A stretch of 64,000 nt of DNA from Bacteroidota bacterium. Lineage in GTDB: Bacteria; Bacteroidota; Bacteroidia; UBA4408. Under the pieces are notes generated by a model. It saw only the letters and a program-made list of their open reading frames with translations, had not been told where the DNA came from and made no database searches. Below, one piece after another: positions 26,142 to 36,800 of the stretch; the stretch's first letter is position 1, and each line of letters starts with the position of its first letter. The stretch covers positions 124,001 through 188,000 of the forward strand of contig JADKCP010000001.1 of the NCBI GenBank assembly GCA_016718805.1, written 5' to 3'. The translations under genes and the position numbers were made by a program.

Positions 26142-26165
26142 GGTTCGAGTACTGGAGGTACCACA
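26142..26165 (+). repeat. Right attachment repeat (attR-side)
   Basis: A 24-base copy of the tRNA-Phe T loop/3' end with two mismatches to 17182-17205. The sequence before it is not tRNA-like, so it is a 3' fragment only. A strong terminator follows directly and is probably the original tRNA terminator. Confidence 0.85.
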
Positions 26166-26168
26166 CAA

Positions 26169-26219
26169 ACAGAGCGAAAACGAGAGCGAGTGTGCTTGAG
26201 ATTTCGCTCTGTTTTTTTT
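26169..26219 (+). terminator. Strong terminator, probably the ancestral tRNA-Phe terminator
   Basis: ACAGAGCGAAA and TTTCGCTCTGT form a perfect 11-base stem followed by eight T. It begins 3 bases after the right attachment repeat, where the tRNA gene would have ended before integration. Confidence 0.8.
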
Positions 26220-26375
26220 CTTGAAAGGGAGATTTTGCCTTCCCCCAACCCCTCTAGTTTTATAAACAATAGGTGGTGAATGATTCTTTCGACAAAATCT
26301 TTTTGTTGTGCCGACCAAAAGAGTATATTAGCCTATAAATTTCAACTTCCGTTTACCAACCAAAAATTAACGCAC

Positions 26376-29300
26376 ATGAAAAGATACATCTTATCAACCT
26401 GCCAAAAAGTAATTTTTTTGTTTGCTTTTGTTTTAACTTTTGGTGCCACTGCTTATGCGCAACCAGGTGCAGCACTAAAGTTTGATGGTGTAGACGATAT
26501 TGTTACACTGCCACCTTTGTTTGTTGGAGCAAGTGATTTTTCGGTAGAGTTTTGGATGAATTACAACACAGCCCTGCCCAACCAACGATTATTTAACTTT
26601 TCGGACGGCGGTACTGTTTTTATGCGATTTACTCCAAGTAATAGTAATGGTAACCCCAGCTTTGAAATTGCCAATGGTGCCGCCCCTTTAGTATTAGAAG
26701 GAAGCAACAATTTACCAACAGGTATCTGGACTCATATAGCAATTACAGCCGGAGCCGGACAATATATCTTATACATCAATGGCGCACCGGCCTCATCGGG
26801 AACTAGTTCGATTGTCCCTTCAATACTTGGGGCTACAACAATTAATTACCTTGGACACAACGGTACAGCTGACCCATTTTACAACGGATCAATAGATGAA
26901 TTTAGGGTATGGTACAGAACTCTTTGCCAGCAAGAAGTACAAACCAATCGTACCTGTGAATATGGTTTTTCGGGACTTCCGGGCTTACACACTTACTATC
27001 GTTTTAATCAAGGAGTGGGAGGGGGAAATAATTCCGTTTTTACCACATTGCAAGATGAATCAATTAATAATTTAAACGGAAATTTAGTAAACTTTTCACT
27101 AAATGGAACCAACTCAAATTGGATTGCCGGTGGAGGGGTTACAACAGGATTATTTTGTGCCGCAACTTCGTTTACAAAGTATTTTGCAGACACCGATGGC
27201 GATCTTCATGGAAATATTTCACAGTTTATTTTTATTTCAACACTGTGCACACCACCTTCCGGATTTGTTAATGATAGCTCAGATTGCAACGACACAAATC
27301 CTTCTGTTTTTTCAACACAGCTTTTCTATGTAGATGCCGACCAAGATGGATTTGGGGCAGGCGCACCTATTGCTCTTTGCGAGAGTTCGGCACCTGCGGG
27401 GTATTCGTTATTTAATACCGATTGTAATGACGCTAACCCATTAATAAACCCAAATACGTTTTGGTATGTTGATGGTGATAATGATGGCTTTGGCGATCCG
27501 ATTCAAAGCCCGGTACAATCGTGTACTTTAGTGGTAGGATACGCATCTAACAACAACGATTGTGATGATTCAAATCCACTTGTTACTTCCTTTTTTCCAT
27601 TTACCCTTTCGTCATCTAATTCAATTGCTTGTATTGGCGATATTGTAAATTTTAGTGCCAGCATACCGGTATCTTCTTATACCCAGTTTTGGAAAGACCC
27701 ACTTGGGGTCATTCTTCCACCTGGATTTCTTCCTTCACATGCCCACACGCAAATTGTTTCTGCTGGGCAAAGTGGATACTATAGTTTTACTATATCAAGT
27801 TCGCTATGCACTCAAAAAGATTCAATACAATTAACTGTAAATACTGTTGGGTGTGTTGGAAGTTATTACCCACCACCACCGGGCGGCAAAACAACCGACC
27901 TAATTGGTGCTGAATTGTTTGCACTTTACAACAACCAGGCTCAAATTAATCCAGACTCTGTAGGGTTTATTTACAACATTCAAACGGACAGTGTATACAT
28001 TGAAGTAATTGCGAAGAACGGACAAACAGACTCGCTTTTTAACCTACTTCAAAATCAAAACTATGGCTTTACAGATGTTTACCCAAATGGAGAATATGAT
28101 TTTATTTTAACAGGCAAATTTCCAATCGCTAAATTAAAAAAGCTTGACAGCATTCCCGGTCTTATTAACTTTGTACGCCCTTATTACCCTCCCGTAAATA
28201 ACTTGGGATTAACAACCAGTAAGGGCGATGAGGCCTTAAGATCTGATCTTACCCGTTCCGTTTTTCATGTTGATGGAAGCGGTGTAAAAGTTGGAGTTAT
28301 TTCAAACAGTTATAATACACAATCGGGCAACAAAGCAGCTATAGACGTTAGTAATGAAGACTTACCCGGGCTTACTAATCCTAATTACCCGTTACCGGTT
28401 GATGTTTTATTGGATTATCCTTACGGGAAAGAAACCGATGAAGGAAGAGCGATGCTGCAAATTATACACGATGTTGCACCGGGAGCCGAACTTGCATTTA
28501 GAACAGGATTTATTAGCGCAGGTGATTTTGCCGATGGTATTATTGAATTACAACAAGCTGGTTGTAATGTTATTGTGGATGATGTAACTTACATTACTGA
28601 ACCTTATTTTAAAAAAGGGCTTATTTCTGAAGCAGTTGATTCTGTAGCCTCATTAGGGGTTTCCTATTTTACCGCTGCCGGAAATTTTGGAACAAAATCC
28701 TATGAAGCTATTTATAGTGCAACAGCTGCTCCTTCCGGATATACAGGAACAGCGCACAATTATGATGGTGCCGGAGATATAACTCAAGGTATTAATTTAA
28801 CTGCCGGAGACTATACGATTGTTCTTCAATGGGAAGATTCAATTTACTCGCTTGGACAACTTCCAGGAGCTCTCAACGACTTAGATATTTACTTGATAAA
28901 CGACGCTGGTGTAAAACTTTTTGGATATAACCGTAATAATAAATGGGGTGATCCTGTTGAGGTTTTACCTTTTTCAGTTTCAAGTGCTGTACATGCAAAC
29001 TTAATGGTGGTAAGGGCTTCGGGAACAGACAATGTGCGGTTTAAATACATAATTTTCAGAGGAGAGGGAACTTTTGATGAATATCTTACAGGAACCTCTA
29101 CTTTGGTTGGTCAGGCCAACTGTGCTAATTCCATGGCTGTTGGAGCTGTGCTTTACACAAACACTCCTGAATTTGGTGTTGACCCTCCAACAGTAGCTTC
29201 ATTTTCGTCAAGAGGAGGAACTGAAGTTGAAGGAACAACACTTAATAAACCCGATTTTTGTGCACCTAATGGTGTCAATACAACAGTTAATATGGGAGGT

Positions 29301-32300
29301 GTTAATATTGACGCAGATGCATTTCCGAATTTCTTTGGAACCTCCTGCGCCGCTCCCCATGCAGCTGCAGTTGCAGCACTACTAATTGAGGCTAAATCAA
29401 ACTTTTATGGTACCAATCTTGACCCTGCCGATGTAAAATCAATATTGCAAAGCACCGCTTACGAGATGGAAATTGCGGGTTTTGATTTCAACTCTGGTTA
29501 CGGATTTATTCAAGCCGACTCAGCTTTAAACTCCTTAGCTGCCCCATGCCCCATTCTCGGCTCCTATGATCTTCCATATTCAGGCTTTACGGCTGGAGAC
29601 ACTGTGTTTACGGTTACTGTGCATGGCAATTATTTTCAATCAAGCTCAGAGCTGGTTTTTAATGGAGTTCCCATTGCAACAACTATTATTAGCAGAACAG
29701 AAGCCTCAGCAAGCATTCCATTGTTTATTGGAAACCCTCCGTTATACATGACGACACCGGCTGTTACTCCAAGTGGAGATGATGGAGGAAACTCAGACTC
29801 TTTGTATTTCTTTTCTCCTATTAAAAAGGAAATAGTAATTACAGCTGATAATAAAACAAAAAAGTATGGTGAAAAAATGCCAAATTATACCTCAACCATA
29901 ACTGTTGATGGTGTTGCGCTTGCCTCATCAGGTCTCACTCTTTCGGATTTAGGTTTGACGAACATTTCTTACTCTTCTTCAGCAAACAGCCAAAGTGTAG
30001 TTTACTTGTATTATATAAGACCGTCAAGAATATTCAACAATGCCGATCCTGCAGATGTTGCCTTAAAGCAATTGTACAACTATGTATTTTTAGATGGTTT
30101 GCTCACCATTGAAAAAATGCCTCTTATAATAACCCCAAAGGATACAACAATGACCTATGGACAAAAAATAAACGACCTTCAGTTTATATATACTTATGAC
30201 GATAGCAATATTGAACCTGCAGAAAAATCAGATTTTTTGGATTCTTTGAGAATTGATCATGAAGACCAACTAGCAGATGACGCAGTGGCGCTGGTAGATG
30301 GAAAGGGTCTTGTGAATGGAAGAGGGTTGGTAAATGGCGATTTACAAAACTTAGCTATGATGGTGAGTGGCAGAGGGTTGGTAAATGCTCGCGGATTAGT
30401 AAATGCAAAAGGCCTTGTAAATGGCGTTATGGCATATGATACAACACATATTGTTGATATTGCATTAGCCTCACTATTTATGTATCAAGACAATCCCGAC
30501 ACAACCACACTTGTTAGTGGATATCCGCTTGCTAACGGAAGAGGCTTGGTAAATGGAAAGGGCTTAGTGAACGGAAAGGGACTAGTGAACGGACGAGGTC
30601 TCGTAAACGCTAAGGGGCTGGTAAATGGTAAAGGTTTGGTGAATAGTACCACAGTTGGCGATGTAACTAATGATGAAGTGGCAGTAATTATTGATGAGGC
30701 CGATGTGCTTGCTCCTGCTGGTGACTCACTTACACAGTTTTATTCCATAAACCTGATTACCGGTATAACCTGCGGAGTAAATAAAATTGTCCCCGGGGCC
30801 TTTTATTCTGACAACTTTGATATAAGCTATGACATTGGAAACTTAACTATTGTGCCCGCAACACTTACTATCGACGCTGATGACAAGAATCCGTCTTGTA
30901 CTGGCCTGCCGGTATTTACCTCTACCTATAGTGGGTTTAAATACAACGACAACGCTGCTTCTGTAATAAGTATTCCACCTTCCTACGAAGTACTGGATGC
31001 CGGAAATATGCCAGTTGTGGGAATTCCATTACCCGGAACCTATCAAATAGTGCCAGGTTCGGCATCTTTGGTTTCACCAAGTAATTATTTATTAGCCTAT
31101 ACCAACGGAACGTTTATTCAACCTTCAATAAGTGTAGCAGAAACACCGAATCAAACAAGCAACTCTTACAAGCTAACTCTTGAAACCGCCACAGCACCAG
31201 ACTTACCTTGTGGTAACTCTATACAAGATGATTTTCCTCCCGACGCCTATAGCTGGTACACTAGCACAACAACCCCTTATGCGGGTTTAAAACACTTAAG
31301 AATCGACCACAACCCTAATACAACATCTGCCAAAAACGATTGGTTTTACTCCGTTCCGCTTAATCTTTCTGCCGGTAGGCTGTATCGAATATATTTTTAC
31401 TGGAGAGCGAGCAATTCTTCTAAAACAGAGAACCTTCATGTATATCTTGGCAATTCTGCTGATGCTGCAACCATGTTATCAAACGCCTCCTTGTTTGATG
31501 GCAGCAATAATTCATTGACCTATCGTTTGGACTCAACTTCAGATATAATACCGCAACTTAACGGAGTTTATTATTATGGGTTTTATGCAAACAGCGTTGC
31601 AAATAGTGGTAGTATTTATCTTGACAATATTCAAATAAAGGAAATTCCTGTAGCAGCATTGGCGCCAGCATCTTGTATTACGCTGAACAGTATGTACGAC
31701 CAAATTTATTGTCAACCGGTACTTGGAGCCTCTGATTACCGCTATCAAATTGTAAACATTAACACAAGTTTTATTTTTGAATACACACGAAATTTACCAA
31801 TTAATGATTTTCGATTAAAATGGGCTCCTGGAACGCAGTACGGAATTACTTATGACGTTTCTGCTGCCTATTATAAAAATGGATCTTGGAGTCCATATGG
31901 CCCATCCTGTCCAGTTACAATGGGCCCTTTTCCAACCATAAAACTTCGCGGAGCCTCTTGTGGAGCAGTACTTACAGACCAAAGCACTCAACTCTTTACC
32001 GATTCGGTTTCTGGAGCAAACGACTACGAATACAAAATTACCCAAACAACCCTTGCCTATGACCACACATGGACGAGAGGAACAACATCAACGGATTATC
32101 GTTTAAATTGGGCATATCAAAGTAGCCCTGTTTTAATTGATCGCTTGCCATTTGGTTACACGTATGATGTGCAGGTAAGAGCATTGGTTGGAAAAACAGG
32201 AAGTGCTTATGGTAATTTACCGGGAGCTTGGGGTAATTTTGGCCCGGTTTGTACAGTTACCCTTTCTGGATCTCCACAAACACAACTTGCCGTCGGATCT

Positions 32301-33176
32301 TGCAATGCGGTGCTATCAACACTTAGTCAACCAATCTATTGCATTGCTGTGAGTGGTGCGAGCGACTATCAATATAAAATCGAAAACAATGCACTTGGAT
32401 TTGTTGCAGAGGTTTATCGAAACTCAACGTTAAATGATTTTAGACTAACCTGGTTGCCTGTGTCAACAGGAGGGTTGCGGTACAATACCACCTACAATGT
32501 ATCTGTAAGAGCAAAGGTTGGTGGTTTGTGGCTAAACTATGGACCTGCTTGTCAGATAACAACACCGGCTCAACCTCTAACACAAATTCAAGCAGCTTAT
32601 TGCCCTTATAACTTACCAACATTTGGATCGTTGATTTACTGTATAAAAATAGAGGGAGCTACTAACTATCGGTATCACATAAGCGGTCCTTCGGGTTTCG
32701 ACAGAACAGTTATGCGTAACAGTCCTGGAAATGATTTTAATTTTAAATGGTCGCTGGTTTGTTGTGGAGGTCAAAATATGCTCCCAAATACCACTTACAA
32801 CGTTGAAGTTGCGAGTTATTCGGGTGGTGTATGGAGTGCCTATGGTTCGACTTGTCAGATAACAACCGGTGCTTCAGTTCCCCGTTATGCAGCTATAGAA
32901 GAAGAGCAGAGTGCCATAGCGATAAATAATACTTTTTCGTTTGATATTTATCCTAATCCAACAAATATGAATTTTACAACTGAGCTCAGAGGAATTGATG
33001 ATGCTGCTAAACTTCGAGTTTATGATGTGTTGGGAGGCATTGTAAGTGAAGTGACAGTAAGCGGAAATGCCGAAGAATTAATTACACACACTTTCTATGA
33101 TTTTGCGAAAGGGATTTACTTTGTTGAACTTCTTGGTCCTGAAGTGCGAATACGAAAGAAGCTCGTTGTTGAATAG
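26376..33176 (+). CDS. Giant secreted subtilase-like multidomain protein with T9SS sorting domain
   Basis: A 2266-residue protein starting at the ATG at 26376, which begins a signal peptide ending AYAQ. Domain order: LamG/concanavalin-like (about 30-205); three MopE-type DxDGD...DCxDxNP motifs (270-395); S8 subtilase-like domain (about 630-1040) with His698 in IIHDVAPGAE and Ser990 in FGTSCAAPH; MBG-type beta domains (from 1155, TADNKTKKYGEKMPNYTSTI); a GLVN hexapeptide repeat block (1307-1426); four fibronectin-like repeats of about 95-110 residues each with a leading Cys (1765-2160); a T9SS type A sorting domain (FDIYPNPTNMNF to the end, KKLVVE). The S8 site expected to hold Asp reads ISNSYN (Asn644). 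It should be surface-exposed or released; protease activity is uncertain. It stands alone on its strand. Confidence 0.9.
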   Translation: MKRYILSTCQKVIFLFAFVLTFGATAYAQPGAALKFDGVDDIVTLPPLFVGASDFSVEFWMNYNTALPNQRLFNFSDGGTVFMRFTPSNSNGNPSFEIANGAAPLVLEGSNNLPTGIWTHIAITAGAGQYILYINGAPASSGTSSIVPSILGATTINYLGHNGTADPFYNGSIDEFRVWYRTLCQQEVQTNRTCEYGFSGLPGLHTYYRFNQGVGGGNNSVFTTLQDESINNLNGNLVNFSLNGTNSNWIAGGGVTTGLFCAATSFTKYFADTDGDLHGNISQFIFISTLCTPPSGFVNDSSDCNDTNPSVFSTQLFYVDADQDGFGAGAPIALCESSAPAGYSLFNTDCNDANPLINPNTFWYVDGDNDGFGDPIQSPVQSCTLVVGYASNNNDCDDSNPLVTSFFPFTLSSSNSIACIGDIVNFSASIPVSSYTQFWKDPLGVILPPGFLPSHAHTQIVSAGQSGYYSFTISSSLCTQKDSIQLTVNTVGCVGSYYPPPPGGKTTDLIGAELFALYNNQAQINPDSVGFIYNIQTDSVYIEVIAKNGQTDSLFNLLQNQNYGFTDVYPNGEYDFILTGKFPIAKLKKLDSIPGLINFVRPYYPPVNNLGLTTSKGDEALRSDLTRSVFHVDGSGVKVGVISNSYNTQSGNKAAIDVSNEDLPGLTNPNYPLPVDVLLDYPYGKETDEGRAMLQIIHDVAPGAELAFRTGFISAGDFADGIIELQQAGCNVIVDDVTYITEPYFKKGLISEAVDSVASLGVSYFTAAGNFGTKSYEAIYSATAAPSGYTGTAHNYDGAGDITQGINLTAGDYTIVLQWEDSIYSLGQLPGALNDLDIYLINDAGVKLFGYNRNNKWGDPVEVLPFSVSSAVHANLMVVRASGTDNVRFKYIIFRGEGTFDEYLTGTSTLVGQANCANSMAVGAVLYTNTPEFGVDPPTVASFSSRGGTEVEGTTLNKPDFCAPNGVNTTVNMGGVNIDADAFPNFFGTSCAAPHAAAVAALLIEAKSNFYGTNLDPADVKSILQSTAYEMEIAGFDFNSGYGFIQADSALNSLAAPCPILGSYDLPYSGFTAGDTVFTVTVHGNYFQSSSELVFNGVPIATTIISRTEASASIPLFIGNPPLYMTTPAVTPSGDDGGNSDSLYFFSPIKKEIVITADNKTKKYGEKMPNYTSTITVDGVALASSGLTLSDLGLTNISYSSSANSQSVVYLYYIRPSRIFNNADPADVALKQLYNYVFLDGLLTIEKMPLIITPKDTTMTYGQKINDLQFIYTYDDSNIEPAEKSDFLDSLRIDHEDQLADDAVALVDGKGLVNGRGLVNGDLQNLAMMVSGRGLVNARGLVNAKGLVNGVMAYDTTHIVDIALASLFMYQDNPDTTTLVSGYPLANGRGLVNGKGLVNGKGLVNGRGLVNAKGLVNGKGLVNSTTVGDVTNDEVAVIIDEADVLAPAGDSLTQFYSINLITGITCGVNKIVPGAFYSDNFDISYDIGNLTIVPATLTIDADDKNPSCTGLPVFTSTYSGFKYNDNAASVISIPPSYEVLDAGNMPVVGIPLPGTYQIVPGSASLVSPSNYLLAYTNGTFIQPSISVAETPNQTSNSYKLTLETATAPDLPCGNSIQDDFPPDAYSWYTSTTTPYAGLKHLRIDHNPNTTSAKNDWFYSVPLNLSAGRLYRIYFYWRASNSSKTENLHVYLGNSADAATMLSNASLFDGSNNSLTYRLDSTSDIIPQLNGVYYYGFYANSVANSGSIYLDNIQIKEIPVAALAPASCITLNSMYDQIYCQPVLGASDYRYQIVNINTSFIFEYTRNLPINDFRLKWAPGTQYGITYDVSAAYYKNGSWSPYGPSCPVTMGPFPTIKLRGASCGAVLTDQSTQLFTDSVSGANDYEYKITQTTLAYDHTWTRGTTSTDYRLNWAYQSSPVLIDRLPFGYTYDVQVRALVGKTGSAYGNLPGAWGNFGPVCTVTLSGSPQTQLAVGSCNAVLSTLSQPIYCIAVSGASDYQYKIENNALGFVAEVYRNSTLNDFRLTWLPVSTGGLRYNTTYNVSVRAKVGGLWLNYGPACQITTPAQPLTQIQAAYCPYNLPTFGSLIYCIKIEGATNYRYHISGPSGFDRTVMRNSPGNDFNFKWSLVCCGGQNMLPNTTYNVEVASYSGGVWSAYGSTCQITTGASVPRYAAIEEEQSAIAINNTFSFDIYPNPTNMNFTTELRGIDDAAKLRVYDVLGGIVSEVTVSGNAEELITHTFYDFAKGIYFVELLGPEVRIRKKLVVE
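30294..30651 (+). repeat. In-frame hexapeptide repeat G(K/R)GLVN(G/A)
   Basis: Eleven units of the hexapeptide G-[KR]-G-L-V-N are spaced in three blocks (about residues 1308-1320, 1331-1349 and 1386-1425) of the giant secreted protein. The codons differ between units (for example CTTGTGAAT, TTGGTAAAT, CTCGTAAAC), so the peptide rather than the DNA is conserved. Confidence 0.9.
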
Positions 33177-33358
33177 TCTGTGGCTACTCATAAACCTTAC
33201 GTTGTTAACTTGTAAATAAGTTTGTTGGTTGTGCAATCAGAGGATTTTGAATATACAGAGAATTGGCATTTGAAATTGATGATTTTCTGTTTGTATTCAT
33301 TCGGTTGCTTATCTCCACTCAAAAAACTATATTCGCTGTCCTTTTTTAACAAGTAAAA

Positions 33359-33775
33359 ATGAGCGACGAAAAAATAAATTCGAGCAAAGCGCCCGAACCG
33401 GTTGGTTTGTATCCACATGCTCGCAAAGTTGGTAATCTGCTTTTTCTTTCAGGGGTTGGACCACGTGAGCGGGGCAACAAAAACATTCCCGGTGTGGAGT
33501 TGGATACGCAGGGGAATATTGTTTCTTACGATATAGAAGCACAGTGTCACAGCGTGTTTCGTAATATCAAGTACATTCTTGAAGATGCCGGAAGCAGCTG
33601 GGATAAAATAGTGGATGTAACGGTATTTCTAACCAACATGAAAGACGATTTTAAAACCTATAATCGAATTTACGCAGAGTATTTCAAAGATAATTTACCT
33701 TGCCGTACAACTGTCGAAATCAATTGCCTTCCAACACCCATCGCAATTGAACTTAAAGTAATCGCAACAATTTGA
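33359..33775 (+). CDS. RidA/YjgF-family protein (2-aminomuconate-deaminase-like)
   Basis: A 138-residue trimer-forming Rid protein. It has the family core LLFLSGVGPR, the region VFRNIKYILEDAGSSWDKIVDVTVFLTNMKDDF and the active-site Arg in LPCRTTVEINCLP. The opening KAPEPVGLYPHARKVGNLLFLSG is closest in style to 2-aminomuconate deaminases of tryptophan degradation, but generic enamine/imine deaminase activity is equally possible. No other kynurenine pathway gene is nearby. It lies 47 bases upstream of ileS. Confidence 0.85.
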   Translation: MSDEKINSSKAPEPVGLYPHARKVGNLLFLSGVGPRERGNKNIPGVELDTQGNIVSYDIEAQCHSVFRNIKYILEDAGSSWDKIVDVTVFLTNMKDDFKTYNRIYAEYFKDNLPCRTTVEINCLPTPIAIELKVIATI

Positions 33776-33822
33776 AACCCAGCATTGATTGAACTGTATG
33801 CACGCCCTGAGGAACAAATAAA

Positions 33823-36800
33823 ATGAAATACAACGAATATAAATCTCTTAATCTTCCGCTGCTTGCCGAAGAAGTACTGACTTTTTGGGAAGAGCAAAAA
33901 ATTTTCGAAAAAAGCATCAGCACGCGTGATGCACAAACGCCTTTTGTTTTTTATGAAGGTCCTCCTTCTGCAAACGGGCTGCCGGGTATTCACCATGTAA
34001 TGGCCCGTGCAATTAAAGATATATTTTGTAGGTATCAAACCTTAAAAGGAAAACAAGTAAAACGTAAAGCCGGTTGGGATACGCATGGATTACCAATTGA
34101 GCTTGCTGTTGAAAAAAAGCTAGGTATAACCAAAGAAGACATTGGAGTAAAAATTTCGGTTGACGACTATAACAAAGCTTGTAGAACCGAGGTGATGAAG
34201 TATACTGACATTTGGAATAACCTGACCAAAAAAATGGGTTATTGGGTCGACATGGAACACCCATACATTACCTACGAAAACAAGTATATTGAAAGTGTGT
34301 GGTATTTGTTGAAAATGTTGTACGATAAAAAATTATTGTACAAAGGATATACGATTCAGCCCTATTCGCCGGCTGCAGGTACAGGACTTTCAACACACGA
34401 GCTAAACCAACCTGGCTGTTACCGCGATGTTAAAGATCGTACAGCGGTGGCCATGTTTAAGCTTGCAGCGAACCCCAATTTTAGCCTAGGAGAAAATGCT
34501 TATTTTTTAGCATGGACAACCACTCCTTGGACACTGCCCTCAAACACTGCTTTGGCTGTAGGTAAAGAGATTGATTACGTCGCAATAGCTACCTTTCATC
34601 CTACATCAAAAACTCATGAAGCGGTTGTATTAATCTTAGCAAAAGCACTGGTATCAAAATATTTCCCTGAAAAAAATGCAGCACTAGCTCTTGAATCGTA
34701 TAAAGCTGGAGACAAGGAAATCCCATTTAAAGTACTTTGCGAATTTAAAGGAAAACACCTAGAAGGGTTGAGGTACGAGCAATTGCTACCTTTTGCAAAA
34801 CCCAACGATGGAGATGCCTTTAAAGTAGTTTTGGGCGATTTTGTAACTACCGAAGACGGAACCGGAATTGTGCACCTTGCGCCCAGCTTTGGTGCTGACG
34901 ATTTTAGAGTTGCACGAGCTAATGGAATAGGTTCATTAACCCTTGTTGATAGAAGGGGGAAATTTTTACCGGAAGTTAAAGATGAGGTCTTTTTGTATGG
35001 TGATGAATATGTGAAAGAAGCTTATTTAACAGATGAGGAGAAAGAGCGGGAGTTTAAGAAGCAAAAAAACATACTGGAACAAAACGGAAAAATTAAAGAA
35101 TTAAAGGGCTATTTGAGTGTTGATGAGCGTATTGTTTTAAAGTTGCAAGAAGAAGGAAAGTTGTTTAAGAAAGAAACCTATGAGCACAGCTACCCACATT
35201 GCTGGAGAACAGACAAACCGGTACTATATTATCCGCTTGATTCCTGGTTTATAAAAACGACGGCAATGAAGGAGAGAATGACAGCTCTCAATAATACCAT
35301 TAATTGGAAGCCGGAATCAACCGGTACAGGGCGTTTTGGAAATTGGCTCGAAAACCTGCAAGACTGGAATCTATCTCGTTCTCGTTATTGGGGCATTCCA
35401 TTGCCAATATGGAGAACCGAAGATCAGGAAGAAGAAATTACCATTGGCTCAATAGAGGAATTAAAATCTGAAATAGCAAAAGCAGAAAGCGTCTTGGGTG
35501 AAAAATCGCCATTCAAACAGGATGAATCTATGGATTTGCACCGACCTTATGTTGATGACATTGTTTTGGTGTCGGCAAAAGGAAAAAAAATGTACCGCGA
35601 AACCGATTTGATAGATGTTTGGTTTGATAGTGGTGCCATGCCTTATGCCCAGCTTCATTACCCATTTGAAAACAAGGAATTGATTGATGAAAGAAAATAC
35701 TTTCCTGCAGATTATATTGCAGAAGGGGTGGACCAAACACGAGGCTGGTTTTTTACCTTACATGCAATTGCCACTATGTGTTTTGATTCGGTTGCGTTTA
35801 AAAATGTAATCAGCAATGGATTGGTGTTGGATAAAAACGGGCAAAAAATGAGTAAGCGCCTTGGAAATGCTGTTGATCCTTTCGAAACATTAGATAAATA
35901 TGGTGCTGATGCTACACGCTGGTACATGATCACCAATGCTCAGCCCTGGGATAATTTAAAATTTGATGTGGAAGGAATAGGTGAAGCACAAAGACGTTTT
36001 TTTGGAACGCTGTATAACACCTATTCGTTTTTTGCATTGTATGCCAACATCGACCAATTTACCTATGCAGAAAGCGATATTGAACTAAGCAAGCGTCCTG
36101 AAATTGATCGTTGGATTTTGTCAGAACTACATTCATTAATAAAAAATGTTGATGCTTGCTATGCAGATTATGAACCAACAAGAGCGGGCAGAGCCATACA
36201 AGAATTTGTAGATGTGTATTTGAGTAATTGGTACGTAAGACTTTGTCGCCGTAGATTTTGGAAGGGAGAATACAGCGAGGATAAAATTTCGGCCTACCAA
36301 ACGCTTTATACTTGTTTAGAAAAAATAGCCATTTTGATGAGCCCGATTGCACCATTTTATGCCGATCGGCTTTTTAAAGACCTAACGTCTGTAACTCAAA
36401 AAGACAAGTCAGAGAGCGTACATCTGGCCTATTTCCCGAAATTTGAAAAATCTTTTATCGACAAAGAATTGGAAGAGCGAATGGAGTTAGCGCAACAAAT
36501 TTCAAGTATGGTTTTATCCATTCGAAAAAAGGAAAATTTGCGAGTACGTCAACCATTGAATCATATCCAAATTCCAGTGCTCGACGATGCTTATAAGTCT
36601 AAAATAGAGGCCGTTAAGGAATTAATTTTATCGGAGGTAAATGTTAAAGAGCTTAATTTTGTTACTGAACAGGATTCACAATTGGTAAAGAACCTAAAAC
36701 TAAACTTTAAGTCACTGGGCAAAAAATATGGCAAACAAATGAAGGCAATTCAAAGCTATGCCCAACTCAATAGTGCTGTCATTATTTCGGGTATTGAACA

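Larger units (their letters stand above)
17204..26165 (+). mobile_element. Integrated genetic element in tRNA-Phe (about 9 kb)
   Basis: The element is bounded by direct repeats of the tRNA-Phe 3' end and carries, next to the right boundary, a tyrosine recombinase. Inward from it come an RteC-like protein, an excisionase-like HTH protein, a frameshifted small gene, a replication-initiator-like protein, a terminase-small-subunit-like small protein, a proteasome-like Ntn-hydrolase, a retropepsin-like protease and small unknowns. Potential integrase arm repeats lie just inside both ends. No conjugation, capsid or large-terminase genes were seen, so it is probably a mobilizable or satellite-type element. 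Cargo genes at the left end are on the plus strand and the core genes at the right are on the minus strand. Confidence 0.85.

Noticed and set aside
30294..30651. GLVN repeat block as a CRISPR or DNA-level tandem repeat
   Set aside because: Units are six codons long, in frame, with variable codons and no spacers, so the repetition is a protein feature.
33465..33480. CACGTG core as a further parS candidate
   Set aside because: The flanks (GGACCACGTGAGCGG) do not match TGTTNCACGTGAAACA. The same holds for CACGTG-like sites near 14039, 16907 and 39921.
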